From Polychytrium aggregatum (Eukaryota > Chytridiomycota > Chytridiomycetes > Polychytriales): a DNA stretch of 64,000 nt. The notes beneath the pieces are model-generated. The model saw only the letters and a program-made list of their open reading frames with translations, searched no databases and had not been told where the DNA came from. The stretch's first letter is position 1; each line of letters starts with the position of its first letter. Of this stretch, positions 37,449 to 48,513 are shown in pieces. The stretch covers positions 186,001 through 250,000 of the forward strand of contig NW_026516263.1 in the NCBI RefSeq assembly GCF_025602895.1, written 5' to 3'. The position numbers and the translations under genes were made by a program.

Positions 37449-38464
37449 TGATCTTCGTAGAAGGTGGCCTGGTCGGCGGTCTCGACGATGGCGTTGATGC
37501 GGGGCTGGTTCAAGGGACACTGCGAGGCGATGTGGCCGAACTTGCGGCAGCGGAAGCAGCCTCCGTTACGGCGGAGGTACTCCTTCTCGCGGTCGGTGAG
37601 CTTCTTGATCGGGCGCATGTCGACGTTGTCGAGGTCCATGGCGTTGGGGTCACGTGCGGGAGGCTGGGTCGGCTGGAAGGCGGGACGAGGAGGACGGACC
37701 ATTGGGCGGAACTGCGGCTGACCAGGTGGAGCGCGGAAGAGAGGAGGTCGCTGGAACTGGAGCTCGCGGAAGGGTTGATCGCGGAACTGAGTGCGAGCGG
37801 GCTGCTGCATCAGGGGTTGCGATTGACCCATAATGGACTCGTATCGCTCGGCGAGGGCCATGGCATCTTCGAGGGTGGCTGTGTTGGAGTCAAGCTTCCA
37901 TTCGACTTCGATGCGCACCCTGTGCTTGAGCTTGGTGAGGTAGCGCTGCAGGTTCTGGCGGTTGTTGCTGAAGTGGGGCAGCTCGAGGAGGAGATCGCGG
38001 AAGCGAGAGTTGAACTGCTCGACGGAGCCGGTGTGGCGCAGTGCTTCGAACTCATCCTCGGTGGTGCGCAGCGAGGTGGACGGAAGGAAGGTGTCGCGGA
38101 CGAGGGACAGGACGGCGGCCGGGGTCAGGTTGTCGAGTTGCTTGCCCTGGGACCAGAGGCGCCACCAGGTCTTGGCCTTGCCCTTGAGGTTCATGGCGAC
38201 GGTGGCGACAGCGGTGGCGTCATCGAGACTGTGGAAGGCAATGTACTCGGTCATTGAGAAGACAAACTCGTCAACGACAGCAGCCTTACGCTCGCCAGTG
38301 AAGGCGTCGGGGAGCGGGATCTTGGGACGCTTGAAACCGGGAGGGACCGTGGGGAGATTCGGCTGGGCAGTCAGGGCGGAGAGGACCAGGGCGCGGTCCT
38401 CGAGCGATAGTTGTTCAAGGGCCTGGAGACAGGCATTGACGGCGGGATCGTCCGATGCTACCAT
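37406..38464 (-). CDS. gag: Gag of B2
   Basis: 352 residues, same protein as Gag of B1; one synonymous difference at 38369. The ATG at 38464 begins on the last base of the 5' LTR. Zinc knuckle CFRCRKFGHIASQC near the C-terminus. Confidence 0.93.
   Translation of the reverse strand: MVASDDPAVNACLQALEQLSLEDRALVLSALTAQPNLPTVPPGFKRPKIPLPDAFTGERKAAVVDEFVFSMTEYIAFHSLDDATAVATVAMNLKGKAKTWWRLWSQGKQLDNLTPAAVLSLVRDTFLPSTSLRTTEDEFEALRHTGSVEQFNSRFRDLLLELPHFSNNRQNLQRYLTKLKHRVRIEVEWKLDSNTATLEDAMALAERYESIMGQSQPLMQQPARTQFRDQPFRELQFQRPPLFRAPPGQPQFRPMVRPPRPAFQPTQPPARDPNAMDLDNVDMRPIKKLTDREKEYLRRNGGCFRCRKFGHIASQCPLNQPRINAIVETADQATFYEDQGNDEAATPGYYDL
38456..38463 (-). promoter_or_regulatory. Primer-binding site of B2
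   Basis: TGGTAGCA on the minus strand directly after the 5' LTR; initiator tRNA-Met type, inside gag. Confidence 0.65.
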
Positions 38465-38929
38465 GTCAGATCACGGGATCAAGAGGAGATCAAAAGAAAA
38501 AGATAGAGAAGGGTTTTATTGATCTTAGCGAGGCTAGGATCTAGAGTCAAGTGTGTCTGGGGTCGAAGGTGATGACCAGAAACATGAGCGGGTGAAGGCG
38601 GGCTATTTATCTGTCTGGCGGTCCCGGAGGCGAAGCCTGCCGCAGCGGGGGCGAAGCAGCGGAGGCGGCGGGACAGCAGCCAGGCAGCAACGGCTAACCG
38701 GAGAAACATGTGAAAGTCTGACAAATGCTCGGTGGCTGACAAATGCGGGTGACACAGCGTCTGACTAATGCATGGTCGATGACAAATGCAGGGAAAACAG
38801 AGCGGCGTGTGCAACATGAGAGCAAGGAAAAAGGAAAGGCGTCACAGGACAAAGGAAAAGGAAAGTGTGCGACGCAAACAGTGACACAAGTGCGACGGTG
38901 CAGCTAGGCGGGCAGAGCGATCTGTGACA
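38464..38929 (-). repeat. 5' LTR of B2
   Basis: 466 bp, same as 33211-33676. Confidence 0.95.
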
Positions 38930-40542
38930 TCGTCCGTGCTGAAGTGGTACGCGGTCGTGTCGATCAGGACTTGGTCGCCAATGTCGTAGCTGATATCGCG
39001 TCGATGTCGGTTGGCGTAGTACAGGGCCCGGTCCTGGGCCTTGCCGATGTTGTCCGAGACCAAGTCCAGAGTCGCTTGCATCTCCTCGATCGACTGTGCT
39101 GCGGGGTTGGACTCGGCGATGATGTCGGTGTTGGCAGGGGTGCGAGGATGCTGACCGTGCATCAGGAAGAAGGGCGAATGTCCAGTCGATGCTGAGTTGT
39201 GTGAGTTGAGCGCGAACTGGATGTATGGCACTTGATCGATCCAGCGGGAGCCGAGGGCCAGAGTCGAACAGCGGATGGCCTCGGCGACGGTCGCCACAAA
39301 GCGTTCGACTTGTCCGGCGGCCTCGTGGTGGTGGGCAAAGGCGATCCGGAGTTCGGTCTTGAGCAGAACGTTAAGTTCTGTCCAGAAGGCCGACCGGAAG
39401 CGTGTGTCGTGATCGGAGATGAAAGTGCCGGCGAGTCCAAAGTGCACAAAGACATCGCGGAAGTACTGGCGGGCGACGTCTTCGGCCGAGTCGGTCTTGT
39501 TGCCGGGGACCAGGACGACGTACTTGGTGAGGGAGTCGACAAAGATCGTGATCGAGTTGAAGGTGCGGCCCGAGAGTGAGTCCGTGACAGGCGGGAGTCC
39601 GAGGATGAAGTCGAGGGCGACAGTGTCCATCTTGCGGGTGGCCACAGGGATCCGGGAGAAGTGGCCGTACGCTTGTTGTCGTCGGATCTTGGCTCGCTGG
39701 CAGATGTCGCAGTGCGAGACCCACTCGGCAATGTCCTTGGACATGGCGGGCCAGTAGTAGTGGGTTGAGATGGCCTTGTAGAGCGTGTTGGTGCCGGGGT
39801 GAGCTGCACAGACAGAGTCGTGGTGGTCCTTGATGATCGAGATGCGGAGGTCCTTGCCGGGGATGCAGATGCGGGTCGAGTCGAAGTAGAGAATCCCGTG
39901 TCGAAGTGAGAAGCGGTGCAGCTGTGCCTTCATCCACGGCTTGAGTCCGTCGGTCGAGTTGTCGCGGAGGGCCGAGATCAGTGCTGACAGGATCGGGTCG
40001 GAGCTGTACTGAGTGCGGATGGTGTCCAAGAGATCGTCGGGCGAGGGTCCGAGGTTGACAATCGCGTTGATGATCGAGACTTGGACGGCCTTGGAGATGG
40101 CTGTCGGTGTGCGCGAGAGCACGTCGGCGACCTTGTTCCACGAGCCGGGGATCCACTGGATCTCGAGGTCAAAGTCCAGCATCGTGTCGATGGCTCGCTG
40201 TTGGCGCTTGTTGAGGGTCTTGGAGTCGAGGATGTGCTTGAGCGCCTTCTGGTCGGTGTGGAGGAAGACTTTGCGGCCGACGAGGTAGTTCTTGAACTTG
40301 TCGAGGTGGCGGGTGATCGATAGCAGCTCGCCGTTGTAGGGCGAGTAGTTGAGCTCGGATCCGTGCAGTTTCTGCGAGTTGAAGGCGATGGGGCGCACTG
40401 TGCCGGATCCGTCCATGTCCTGCCCGATCCATCCACCGATCGATGCGCTTGACTCGGACCAGTCGGTGAAGAGGTGAATGTCTTTGTCCGGGTTGACCAT
40501 GTGCAGCGACTGAGGCGAGAGCAACTTGAGCTGCTCGAAGGC

Positions 40543-41080
40543 TGTCAGATCACGGGATCAAGAGGAAGTCAAAAGAAAAAGATAGAGAAGGTGCTTTTAT
40601 TGATCTTAGCGAGGTGTCAGATCACGGGATCAAGAGGAAGTCAAAAGAAGAAGATAGAGAAGGGTTTTATTGATCTTAGCGAGGCTAGGATCTAGAGTCA
40701 AGTGTGTCTGGGGTCGAAGGTGATGACCAGAAACATGAGCGGGCGAAGGCGGGCTATTTATCTGTCTGGCGGTCCCGGAGGCGAAGCCTGCCGCAGCGGG
40801 GGCGAAGCAGCGGAGGCGGCGGGACAGCAGCCAGGCAGCAGCGGCTAACCGGAGAAACATGTGAAAGTCTGACAAATGCTCGGTGGCTGACAAATGCGGG
40901 TGACACGGCGTCTGACTAATGCATGGTCGATGACAGATGCAGGGAACACAGAGCGGCGTGTGCAACATGAGAGCAAGGAAAAAGGAAACGCGTCGCAGGA
41001 CAAAGGAAAAAGAAAGTGTGCAACGCAAACAGTGACACAAGTGCGACGGTGCAGCCAAGCGGGCAGAGGGATCTGTGACA
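40543..41080 (-). repeat. Array LTR 8 with 72-bp end duplication
   Basis: LTR proper 40615-41080, same as array LTR 1. Confidence 0.9.
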
Positions 41081-41114
41081 TCCCCCCCAGAAAAATTGTG
41101 CTCAAGTCAAACCA

Positions 41115-43142
41115 TCAATTCTTCGATCCCGAGTTGCGTTGCACTTGTGCTTGGCAAAGGTCGATCAGTGAGTCGATTTCAGGAAGGTTGCGGTTGCGGC
41201 TGAGAAAGTCGTGGATGTCTGCGAGTCCTCCATCCAAGAGTTCGGCCAGTGGTGCCCACGAGTCGTACGATGGGTCGTATCCCTGCCAGCGGAGCAGGAA
41301 CTCGTGTCGATATCCAGGAAGTCGACGTCGTCGGTTGATCCTGTGTCCAATGATCGCTTCGAACACTGATTCGTCGTTGCGATTGGGTCCGGGTTCGTCA
41401 AACACAAGTTGGTCGGTCGATGGTGTGTTGTACGGGACGAGGGCGGAAGCTGGGAGTTCGGTTGTGAATCGAAGGGTCCTCGGGAGTCGAAGTCGATATC
41501 CAGTCGTCCCGATCTTCTCGACGATCTTGAAGGGTCCCAAGTACGGCATCCGCATCTTGGAGGGTGTGACGTCGTCCGTGCTGAAGTGGTACGCGGTCGT
41601 GTCGATCAGGACTTGGTCGCCAATGTCGTAGCTGATATCGCGTCGATGTCGGTTGGCGTAGTACAGGGCCCGGTCCTGGGCCTTGCCGATGTTGTCCGAG
41701 ACCAAGTCCAGAGTCGCTTGCATCTCCTCGATCGACTGTGCTGCGGGGTTGGACTCGGCGATGATGTCGGTGTTGGCAGGGGTGCGAGGATGCTGACCGT
41801 GCATCAGGAAGAAGGGCGAATGTCCAGTCGATGCTGAGTTGTGTGAGTTGAGCGCGAACTGGATGTATGGCACTTGATCGATCCAGCGGGAGCCGAGGGC
41901 CAGAGTCGAACAGCGGATGGCCTCGGCGACGGTCGCCACAAAGCGTTCGACTTGTCCGGCGGCCTCGTGGTGGTGGGCAAAGGCGATCCGGAGTTCGGTC
42001 TTGAGCAGAACGTTAAGTTCTGTCCAGAAGGCCGACCGGAAGCGTGTGTCGTGATCGGAGATGAAAGTGCCGGCGAGTCCAAAGTGCACAAAGACATCGC
42101 GGAAGTACTGGCGGGCGACGTCTTCGGCCGAGTCGGTCTTGTTGCCGGGGACCAGGACGACGTACTTGGTGAGGGAGTCGACAAAGATCGTGATCGAGTT
42201 GAAGGTGCGGCCCGAGAGTGAGTCCGTGACAGGCGGGAGTCCGAGGATGAAGTCGAGGGCGACAGTGTCCATCTTGCGGGTGGCCACAGGGATCCGGGAG
42301 AAGTGGCCGTACGCTTGTTGTCGTCGGATCTTGGCTCGCTGGCAGATGTCGCAGTGCGAGACCCACTCGGCAATGTCCTTGGACATGGCGGGCCAGTAGT
42401 AGTGGGTTGAGATGGCCTTGTAGAGCGTGTTGGTGCCGGGGTGAGCTGCACAGACAGAGTCGTGGTGGTCCTTGATGATCGAGATGCGGAGGTCCTTGCC
42501 GGGGATGCAGATGCGGGTCGAGTCGAAGTAGAGAATCCCGTGTCGAAGTGAGAAGCGGTGCAGCTGTGCCTTCATCCACGGCTTGAGTCCGTCGGTCGAG
42601 TTGTCGCGGAGGGCCGAGATCAGTGCTGACAGGATCGGGTCGGAGCTGTACTGAGTGCGGATGGTGTCCAAGAGATCGTCGGGCGAGGGTCCGAGGTTGA
42701 CAATCGCGTTGATGATCGAGACTTGGACGGCCTTGGAGATGGCTGTCGGTGTGCGCGAGAGCACGTCGGCGACCTTGTTCCACGAGCCGGGGATCCACTG
42801 GATCTCGAGGTCAAAGTCCAGCATCGTGTCGATGGCTCGCTGTTGGCGCTTGTTGAGGGTCTTGGAGTCGAGGATGTGCTTGAGCGCCTTCTGGTCGGTG
42901 TGGAGGAAGACTTTGCGGCCGACGAGGTAGTTCTTGAACTTGTCGAGGTGGCGGGTGATCGATAGCAGCTCGCCGTTGTAGGGCGAGTAGTTGAGCTCGG
43001 ATCCGTGCAGTTTCTGCGAGTTGAAGGCGATGGGGCGCACTGTGCCGGATCCGTCCATGTCCTGCCCGATCCATCCACCGATCGATGCGCTTGACTCGGA
43101 CCAGTCGGTGAAGAGGTGAATGTCTTTGTCCGGGTTGACCAT
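41115..43142 (-). CDS. RNase H-integrase-chromodomain ORF, array unit 8
   Basis: 675 residues with the same translation as the ORF at 8064-10091; ATG at 43142. This last complete unit (40543-43184) borders full-length B0. Confidence 0.75.
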   Translation of the reverse strand: MVNPDKDIHLFTDWSESSASIGGWIGQDMDGSGTVRPIAFNSQKLHGSELNYSPYNGELLSITRHLDKFKNYLVGRKVFLHTDQKALKHILDSKTLNKRQQRAIDTMLDFDLEIQWIPGSWNKVADVLSRTPTAISKAVQVSIINAIVNLGPSPDDLLDTIRTQYSSDPILSALISALRDNSTDGLKPWMKAQLHRFSLRHGILYFDSTRICIPGKDLRISIIKDHHDSVCAAHPGTNTLYKAISTHYYWPAMSKDIAEWVSHCDICQRAKIRRQQAYGHFSRIPVATRKMDTVALDFILGLPPVTDSLSGRTFNSITIFVDSLTKYVVLVPGNKTDSAEDVARQYFRDVFVHFGLAGTFISDHDTRFRSAFWTELNVLLKTELRIAFAHHHEAAGQVERFVATVAEAIRCSTLALGSRWIDQVPYIQFALNSHNSASTGHSPFFLMHGQHPRTPANTDIIAESNPAAQSIEEMQATLDLVSDNIGKAQDRALYYANRHRRDISYDIGDQVLIDTTAYHFSTDDVTPSKMRMPYLGPFKIVEKIGTTGYRLRLPRTLRFTTELPASALVPYNTPSTDQLVFDEPGPNRNDESVFEAIIGHRINRRRRLPGYRHEFLLRWQGYDPSYDSWAPLAELLDGGLADIHDFLSRNRNLPEIDSLIDLCQAQVQRNSGSKN

Positions 43143-43256
43143 GTGCAGCGACTGAGGCGAGAGCAACTTGAGCTGCTCGAAGGCTGTCAGATCACGGGAT
43201 CAAGAGGAAGTCAAAAGAAAAAGATAGAGAAGGTGCTTTTATTGATCTTAGCGAGG

Positions 43257-43722
43257 TGTCAGATCACGGGATCAAGAGGAAGTCAAAAGAAGAAGATAGA
43301 GAAGGGTTTTATTGATCTTAGCGAGGCTAGGATCTAGAGTCAAGTGTGTCTGGGGTCGAAGGTGATGACCAGAAACATGAGCGGGCGAAGGCGGGCTATT
43401 TATCTGTCTGGCGGTCCCGGAGGCGAAGCCTGCCGCAGCGGGGGCGAAGCAGCGGAGGCGGCGGGACAGCAGCCAGGCAGCAGCGGCTAACCGGAGAAAC
43501 ATGTGAAAGTCTGACAAATGCTCGGTGGCTGACAAATGCGGGTGACACGGCGTCTGACTAATGCATGGTCGATGACAGATGCAGGGAACACAGAGCGGCG
43601 TGTGCAACATGAGAGCAAGGAAAAAGGAAACGCGTCGCAGGACAAAGGAAAAAGAAAGTGTGCAACGCAAACAGTGACACAAGTGCGACGGTGCAGCCAA
43701 GCGGGCAGAGGGATCTGTGACA
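43257..43722 (-). repeat. 3' LTR of B0 (array type; 72-bp duplication at 43185-43256)
   Basis: 466 bp, same as the array LTRs. Confidence 0.9.
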
Positions 43723-43756
43723 TCCCCCCCAGAAAAATTGTGCTCAAGTCAAACCA

Positions 43757-46700
43757 TCAATTCTTCGATCCCGAGTTGCGTTGCACTTGTGCTTGGCAAA
43801 GGTCGATCAGTGAGTCGATTTCAGGAAGGTTGCGGTTGCGGCTGAGAAAGTCGTGGATGTCTGCGAGTCCTCCATCCAAGAGTTCGGCCAGTGGTGCCCA
43901 CGAGTCGTACGATGGGTCGTATCCCTGCCAGCGGAGCAGGAACTCGTGTCGATATCCAGGAAGTCGACGTCGTCGGTTGATCCTGTGTCCAATGATCGCT
44001 TCGAACACTGATTCGTCGTTGCGATTGGGTCCGGGTTCGTCAAACACAAGTTGGTCGGTCGATGGTGTGTTGTACGGGACGAGGGCGGAAGCTGGGAGTT
44101 CGGTTGTGAATCGAAGGGTCCTCGGGAGTCGAAGTCGATATCCAGTCGTCCCGATCTTCTCGACGATCTTGAAGGGTCCCAAGTACGGCATCCGCATCTT
44201 GGAGGGTGTGACGTCGTCCGTGCTGAAGTGGTACGCGGTCGTGTCGATCAGGACTTGGTCGCCAATGTCGTAGCTGATATCGCGTCGATGTCGGTTGGCG
44301 TAGTACAGGGCCCGGTCCTGGGCCTTGCCGATGTTGTCCGAGACCAAGTCCAGAGTCGCTTGCATCTCCTCGATCGACTGTGCTGCGGGGTTGGACTCGG
44401 CGATGATGTCGGTGTTGGCAGGGGTGCGAGGATGCTGACCGTGCATCAGGAAGAAGGGCGAATGTCCAGTCGATGCTGAGTTGTGTGAGTTGAGCGCGAA
44501 CTGGATGTATGGCACTTGATCGATCCAGCGGGAGCCGAGGGCCAGAGTCGAACAGCGGATGGCCTCGGCGACGGTCGCCACAAAGCGTTCGACTTGTCCG
44601 GCGGCCTCGTGGTGGTGGGCAAAGGCGATCCGGAGTTCGGTCTTGAGCAGAACGTTAAGTTCTGTCCAGAAGGCCGACCGGAAGCGTGTGTCGTGATCGG
44701 AGATGAAAGTGCCGGCGAGTCCAAAGTGCACAAAGACATCGCGGAAGTACTGGCGGGCGACGTCTTCGGCCGAGTCGGTCTTGTTGCCAGGGACCAGGAC
44801 GACGTACTTGGTGAGGGAGTCGACAAAGATCGTGATCGAGTTGAAGGTGCGGCCCGAGAGTGAGTCCGTGACAGGCGGGAGTCCGAGGATGAAGTCGAGG
44901 GCGACAGTGTCCATCTTGCGGGTGGCCACAGGGATCCGGGAGAAGTGGCCGTACTGCTTGTTGTCGTCGGATCTTGGCTCGCTGGCAGATGTCGCAGTGC
45001 GAGACCCACTCGGCAATGTCCTTGGACATGGCGGGCCAGTAGTAGTGGGTTGAGATGGCCTTGTAGAGCGTGTTGGTGCCGGGGTGAGCTGCACAGACAG
45101 AGTCGTGGTGGTCCTTGATGATCGAGATGCGGAGGTCCTTGCCGGGGATGCAGATGCGGGTCGAGTCGAAGTAGAGAATCCCGTGTCGAAGTGAGAAGCG
45201 GTGCAGCTGTGCCTTCATCCACGGCTTGAGTCCGTCGGTCGAGTTGTCGCGGAGGGCCGAGATCAGTGCTGACAGGATCGGGTCGGAGCTGTACTGAGTG
45301 CGGATGGTGTCCAAGAGATCGTCGGGCGAGGGTCCGAGGTTGACAATCGCGTTGATGATCGAGACTTGGACGGCCTTGGAGATGGCTGTCGGTGTGCGCG
45401 AGAGCACGTCGGCGACCTTGTTCCACGAGCCGGGGATCCACTGGATCTCGAGGTCAAAGTCCAGCATCGTGTCGATGGCTCGCTGTTGGCGCTTGTTGAG
45501 GGTCTTGGAGTCGAGGATGTGCTTGAGCGCCTTCTGGTCGGTGTGGAGGAAGACTTTGCGGCCGACGAGGTAGTTCTTGAACTTGTCGAGGTGGCGGGTG
45601 ATCGACAGCAGCTCGCCGTTGTAGGGCGAGTAGTTGAGCTCGGATCCGTGCAGTTTCTGCGAGTTGAAGGCGATGGGGCGCACGGTGCCGGATCCGTCCA
45701 TGTCCTGGCCCGATCCATCCACCAATCGATGCGCTTGACTCGGACCAGTCGGTGAAGAGGTGGATGTCTTTGTCCGGGTTGACCATGTGCAGCGACTGAG
45801 GCGAGAGCAACTTGAGCTGCTCGAAGGCGGTGATGGCGTTGTCGTCCCAGACGACGGACTTGGTCGAGTTGGCAGAGCGGGTGGTGATCAGCGTCGAGAG
45901 CGGACCGGCGAGGGCAGCGTAGCCAGGGGACAAAGCTCATGATGGTGTTGGTCAAGCCGAGGAAGCTGCGGAGTTCGTGTTCGGTCGTTGGTCGCGGGTA
46001 GTTCTTGATGGCGTCGATGCGCGAGGGATGCACTTGGATGCGTCCTTCGCCGATGATGAAGCCGAGATAGGTGACGGTCGAGTTGAAGAACGAACACTTC
46101 TCGGGTCGGATCTTGAAGCCGTGTCGGTGGATCTTGTCGAGGACCAGTTCGATGTGGCGGATGTGCTGGTCCTCGTCCTCGGATGCGATCAGGATGTCGT
46201 CGATGTAGACGAACACAAAGTCGTCGATGTACTCGCGGAAGATGTCGTTCATCGCGGCTTGGAAAACCGAGGGACTGTTGGCGAGACCAAAGGGCATCAC
46301 GAGCCACTCAAAGTGGCCGTACTTGGTCCTGAAGGCCGTCTTGGGGGTGTCGGCGTCGGCAATGCGGATCTGGTGGAATCCGCGTTGCAAGTCGAGCTTG
46401 GAGAAGACACGGCACTTGGACAGGCGGTCGATGATCTCGCGCATGTTGGGCAGCGCGGTGCGGTCCTTGACGGTGATCTTGTTGAGGGCGCGGAAGTCAA
46501 AGACGAGTCGGAACTTGTCGCCCTGCTTGACCCAGAAGATCGGTGCGCCGAAGGGCGAGACGGACTTGCGGATGTGGCCGATTCGGAGCAGTCGGTCGAG
46601 TTCGTCTTTGAGTCGAGCGAGTTCTTCGGCCGACATCTGGTAGAGCGACGACCAGGTTGGCTTGGCAGAGTCGTCGAGTCGGATGTTCATGTCGATGCCG

Positions 46701-47491
46701 GGTCGGTGAGGCGGGAGTTCCTTGAGTTCGTTGAAGGCATCGCGGTACTTTGCGATGATGGATCGGTGTTCGGGGGTCAGTGGTTCGAGGACACGGGCGA
46801 GTTGGGCAACGGGGTCGTAGGGTTCAACAGCAACTGTATTCAAGTCACTGCTCAGAGTACAAACATACACGGCGCCGGGAGTCGAGGCGAGTGCGTTGAT
46901 CTGCTGGGTCGACATGTGGTACTGGGATCGGAGTTCGAGGGTCGTGAGTGGCATTCCGGAGTCGAGTCGCGATGCCGTCCAAGTGTGGTGCTTCCCGTCG
47001 ATCGAGAACTTGATTCGGTTGGAGGGCCAGTCGATCTCGGGGTTGGTCTGGTCGAGCCAGTTCTTGCCGAGGATGACGTCCCAGGTGAGTGGCGCGGTGA
47101 AGAGGTTGATGCGGGCGTGGTAGTCGTGGATGGTGAGGTCGACGGGATCGGTGACGGAGGACGGGAAGGACTTGCCGTTGGGCATCGTGACGGCGTTGGC
47201 GGTGGTCTTGGTTCGAAGGTCGAGGGTCGAGGCGAGGGTCTCGGAGATGTGCGAGTTGGTCGCACCAGGGTCGATGAGGACGGTGATCGGGGAGCCGTTG
47301 AGGGTGGCGTCGATCACAAGCAGTCCCTTGCCGTGGTTGGCGGCAATGCGGTGGGGTTCGTCGATGAGAGAGTTGATCAGGTGAGGTCCGGTGGCGAGAG
47401 TCAATAGTTCAGCGTCGGGGGTTGGAGTCGGATGGCGGCAACTCGCCGGGTCCTTCAGAGGTCGTAGGATCCAGGGGTTGCCGCCTCGTCG
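43757..47491 (-). pseudogene. pol: Broken pol of B0
   Basis: All pol domains are recognisable (DPGA protease, YIDD RT, RNase H, integrase, chromodomain). The frame is lost at three places relative to B1 and the array: an extra t near 44955 (integrase, upstream of DFILGLPP), an extra g near 45707 (RNase H) and an extra g near 45927 (after RT). Two of the three add a G to an existing G run, so base-calling error is possible. The region 43757 to about 44788 equals the array units, and differences start at 44789. Confidence 0.88.
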
Positions 47492-47497
47492 TTTCCC
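47434..47497 (-). promoter_or_regulatory. -1 frameshift signal of B0
   Basis: G GGA AAC at 47497-47491. The GGCGGCAAC/GTTGCCGCC stem arms are conserved, although nearby bases differ from B1. Confidence 0.8.
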
Positions 47498-48513
47498 TGA
47501 TCTTCGTAGAAGGTGGCCTGGTCGGCGGTCTCGACGATGGCGTTGATGCGGGGCTGGTTCAAGGGACACTGCGAGGCGATGTGGCCGAACTTGCGGCAGC
47601 GGAAGCAGCCTCCGTTGCGCCGAAGATACTCCTTCTCGCGGTCGGTGAGCTTCTTGATCGGGCGCATGTCGACGTTGTCGAGGTCCATGGCGTTGGGGTC
47701 ACGTGCGGGAGGCTGGGTCGGCTGGAAGGCGGGACGAGGAGGACGGGCCATTGGGCGGAACTGCGGCTGGCCAGGTGGAGCGCGGAAGAGAGGAGGACGC
47801 TGGAACTGGAGCTCGCGGAAGGGTTGGTCGCGGAACGGAGTGCGTGCTGGCTGCTGGATCAGTGGTTGAGATTGACCCATGATGGACTCGTATCGCTCGG
47901 CGAGGGCCATGGCATCTTCAAGGGTGGCTGTGTTGGAGTCAAGCTTCCATTCGACTTCGATGCGCACCCTGTGCTTGAGCTTGGTGAGGTAGCGCTGCAG
48001 GTTCTGGCGGTTGTTGCTGAAGTGGGGCAGCTCGAGGAGGAGATCGCGGAAGCGAGAGTTGAACTGCTCGACGGAGCCGGTGTGGCGCAGTGCTTCGAAC
48101 TCATCCTCGGTGGTGCGCAGCGAGGTGGACGGAAGGAAGGTGTCGCGGACGAGGGACAGGACGGCGGCCGGGGTCAGGTTGTCGAGTTGCTTGCCCTGGG
48201 ACCAGAGGCGCCACCAGGTCTTGGCCTTGCCCTTGAGGTTCATGGCGACGGTGGCGACGGCGGTGGCGTCATCGAGACTGTGGAAGGCAATGTACTCGGT
48301 CATTGAGAAGACAAACTCGTCAACGACAGCAGCCTTACGCTCGCCAGTGAAGGCGTCGGGGAGCGGGATCTTGGGACGCTTGAAACCGGGAGGGACGGTG
48401 GGGAGATTTGGCTGGGCGGTCAGGGCGGAGAGGACCAGGGCGCGGTCCTCGAGCGAGAGTTGCTCAAGGGCCTGGAGGCAGGCATTGACAGCGGGATCGT
48501 CCGATGCTACCAT
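47455..48513 (-). CDS. gag: Gag of B0
   Basis: 352 residues, intact, about 98-99% identical to Gag of B1 (for example LIQQPARTPFRDQ against LMQQPARTQFRDQ, and PGSYDL against PGYYDL). It has the same zinc knuckle. The ATG at 48513 again begins on the last LTR base. With pol broken, this copy could supply Gag only. Confidence 0.88.
   Translation of the reverse strand: MVASDDPAVNACLQALEQLSLEDRALVLSALTAQPNLPTVPPGFKRPKIPLPDAFTGERKAAVVDEFVFSMTEYIAFHSLDDATAVATVAMNLKGKAKTWWRLWSQGKQLDNLTPAAVLSLVRDTFLPSTSLRTTEDEFEALRHTGSVEQFNSRFRDLLLELPHFSNNRQNLQRYLTKLKHRVRIEVEWKLDSNTATLEDAMALAERYESIMGQSQPLIQQPARTPFRDQPFRELQFQRPPLFRAPPGQPQFRPMARPPRPAFQPTQPPARDPNAMDLDNVDMRPIKKLTDREKEYLRRNGGCFRCRKFGHIASQCPLNQPRINAIVETADQATFYEDQGNDEAATPGSYDL

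Larger units (their letters stand above)
33211..38929 (-). mobile_element. Element B2: full-length family B Ty3/gypsy, 5,719 bp
   Basis: Same length and structure as B1, with LTRs 33211-33676 and 38464-38929 and its own TSD (tcgtc). The only difference from B1 that I noticed is 38369 (a) against 29663 (g), a synonymous Thr codon change in gag. It lies 8,706 bp from B1, in the next array unit. Independent TSDs at two unit positions support two insertions and argue against one duplicated block. Confidence 0.95.
32749..40500 (-). pseudogene. RNase H-integrase-chromodomain ORF, array unit 7, split by B2
   Basis: Chromodomain part 32749-33210 and integrase/RNase H part 38935-40500, interrupted by B2 with TSD tcgtc (33206-33210, 38930-38934). 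Removal restores the 2,642-bp unit. Confidence 0.9.
6331..43184 (-). repeat. Tandem array of a 2,642-bp truncated family B unit
   Basis: Nine identical junctions (ggc joined to TGTCAG) occur at 7492, 10134, 15885, 18527, 21169, 23811, 32177, 40543 and 43185. After removing three dated insertions (C; B1; B2, each with one TSD copy) the spacing is 2,642 bp every time. Reading on the minus strand, each unit is LTR, then RNase H-integrase-chromodomain ORF, polypurine tract, and the next LTR. Gag, protease and RT are missing. The protein translations of intact units are identical. The likely origin is a family B insertion into another B copy at the RNase H region, followed by unequal crossing-over. 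Assembly error must be excluded. Confidence 0.9.

Noticed and set aside
6331-43184. Array as a simple satellite repeat
   Set aside because: The unit contains an LTR, polypurine tract and a pol ORF in correct order, so it is a retrotransposon derivative.
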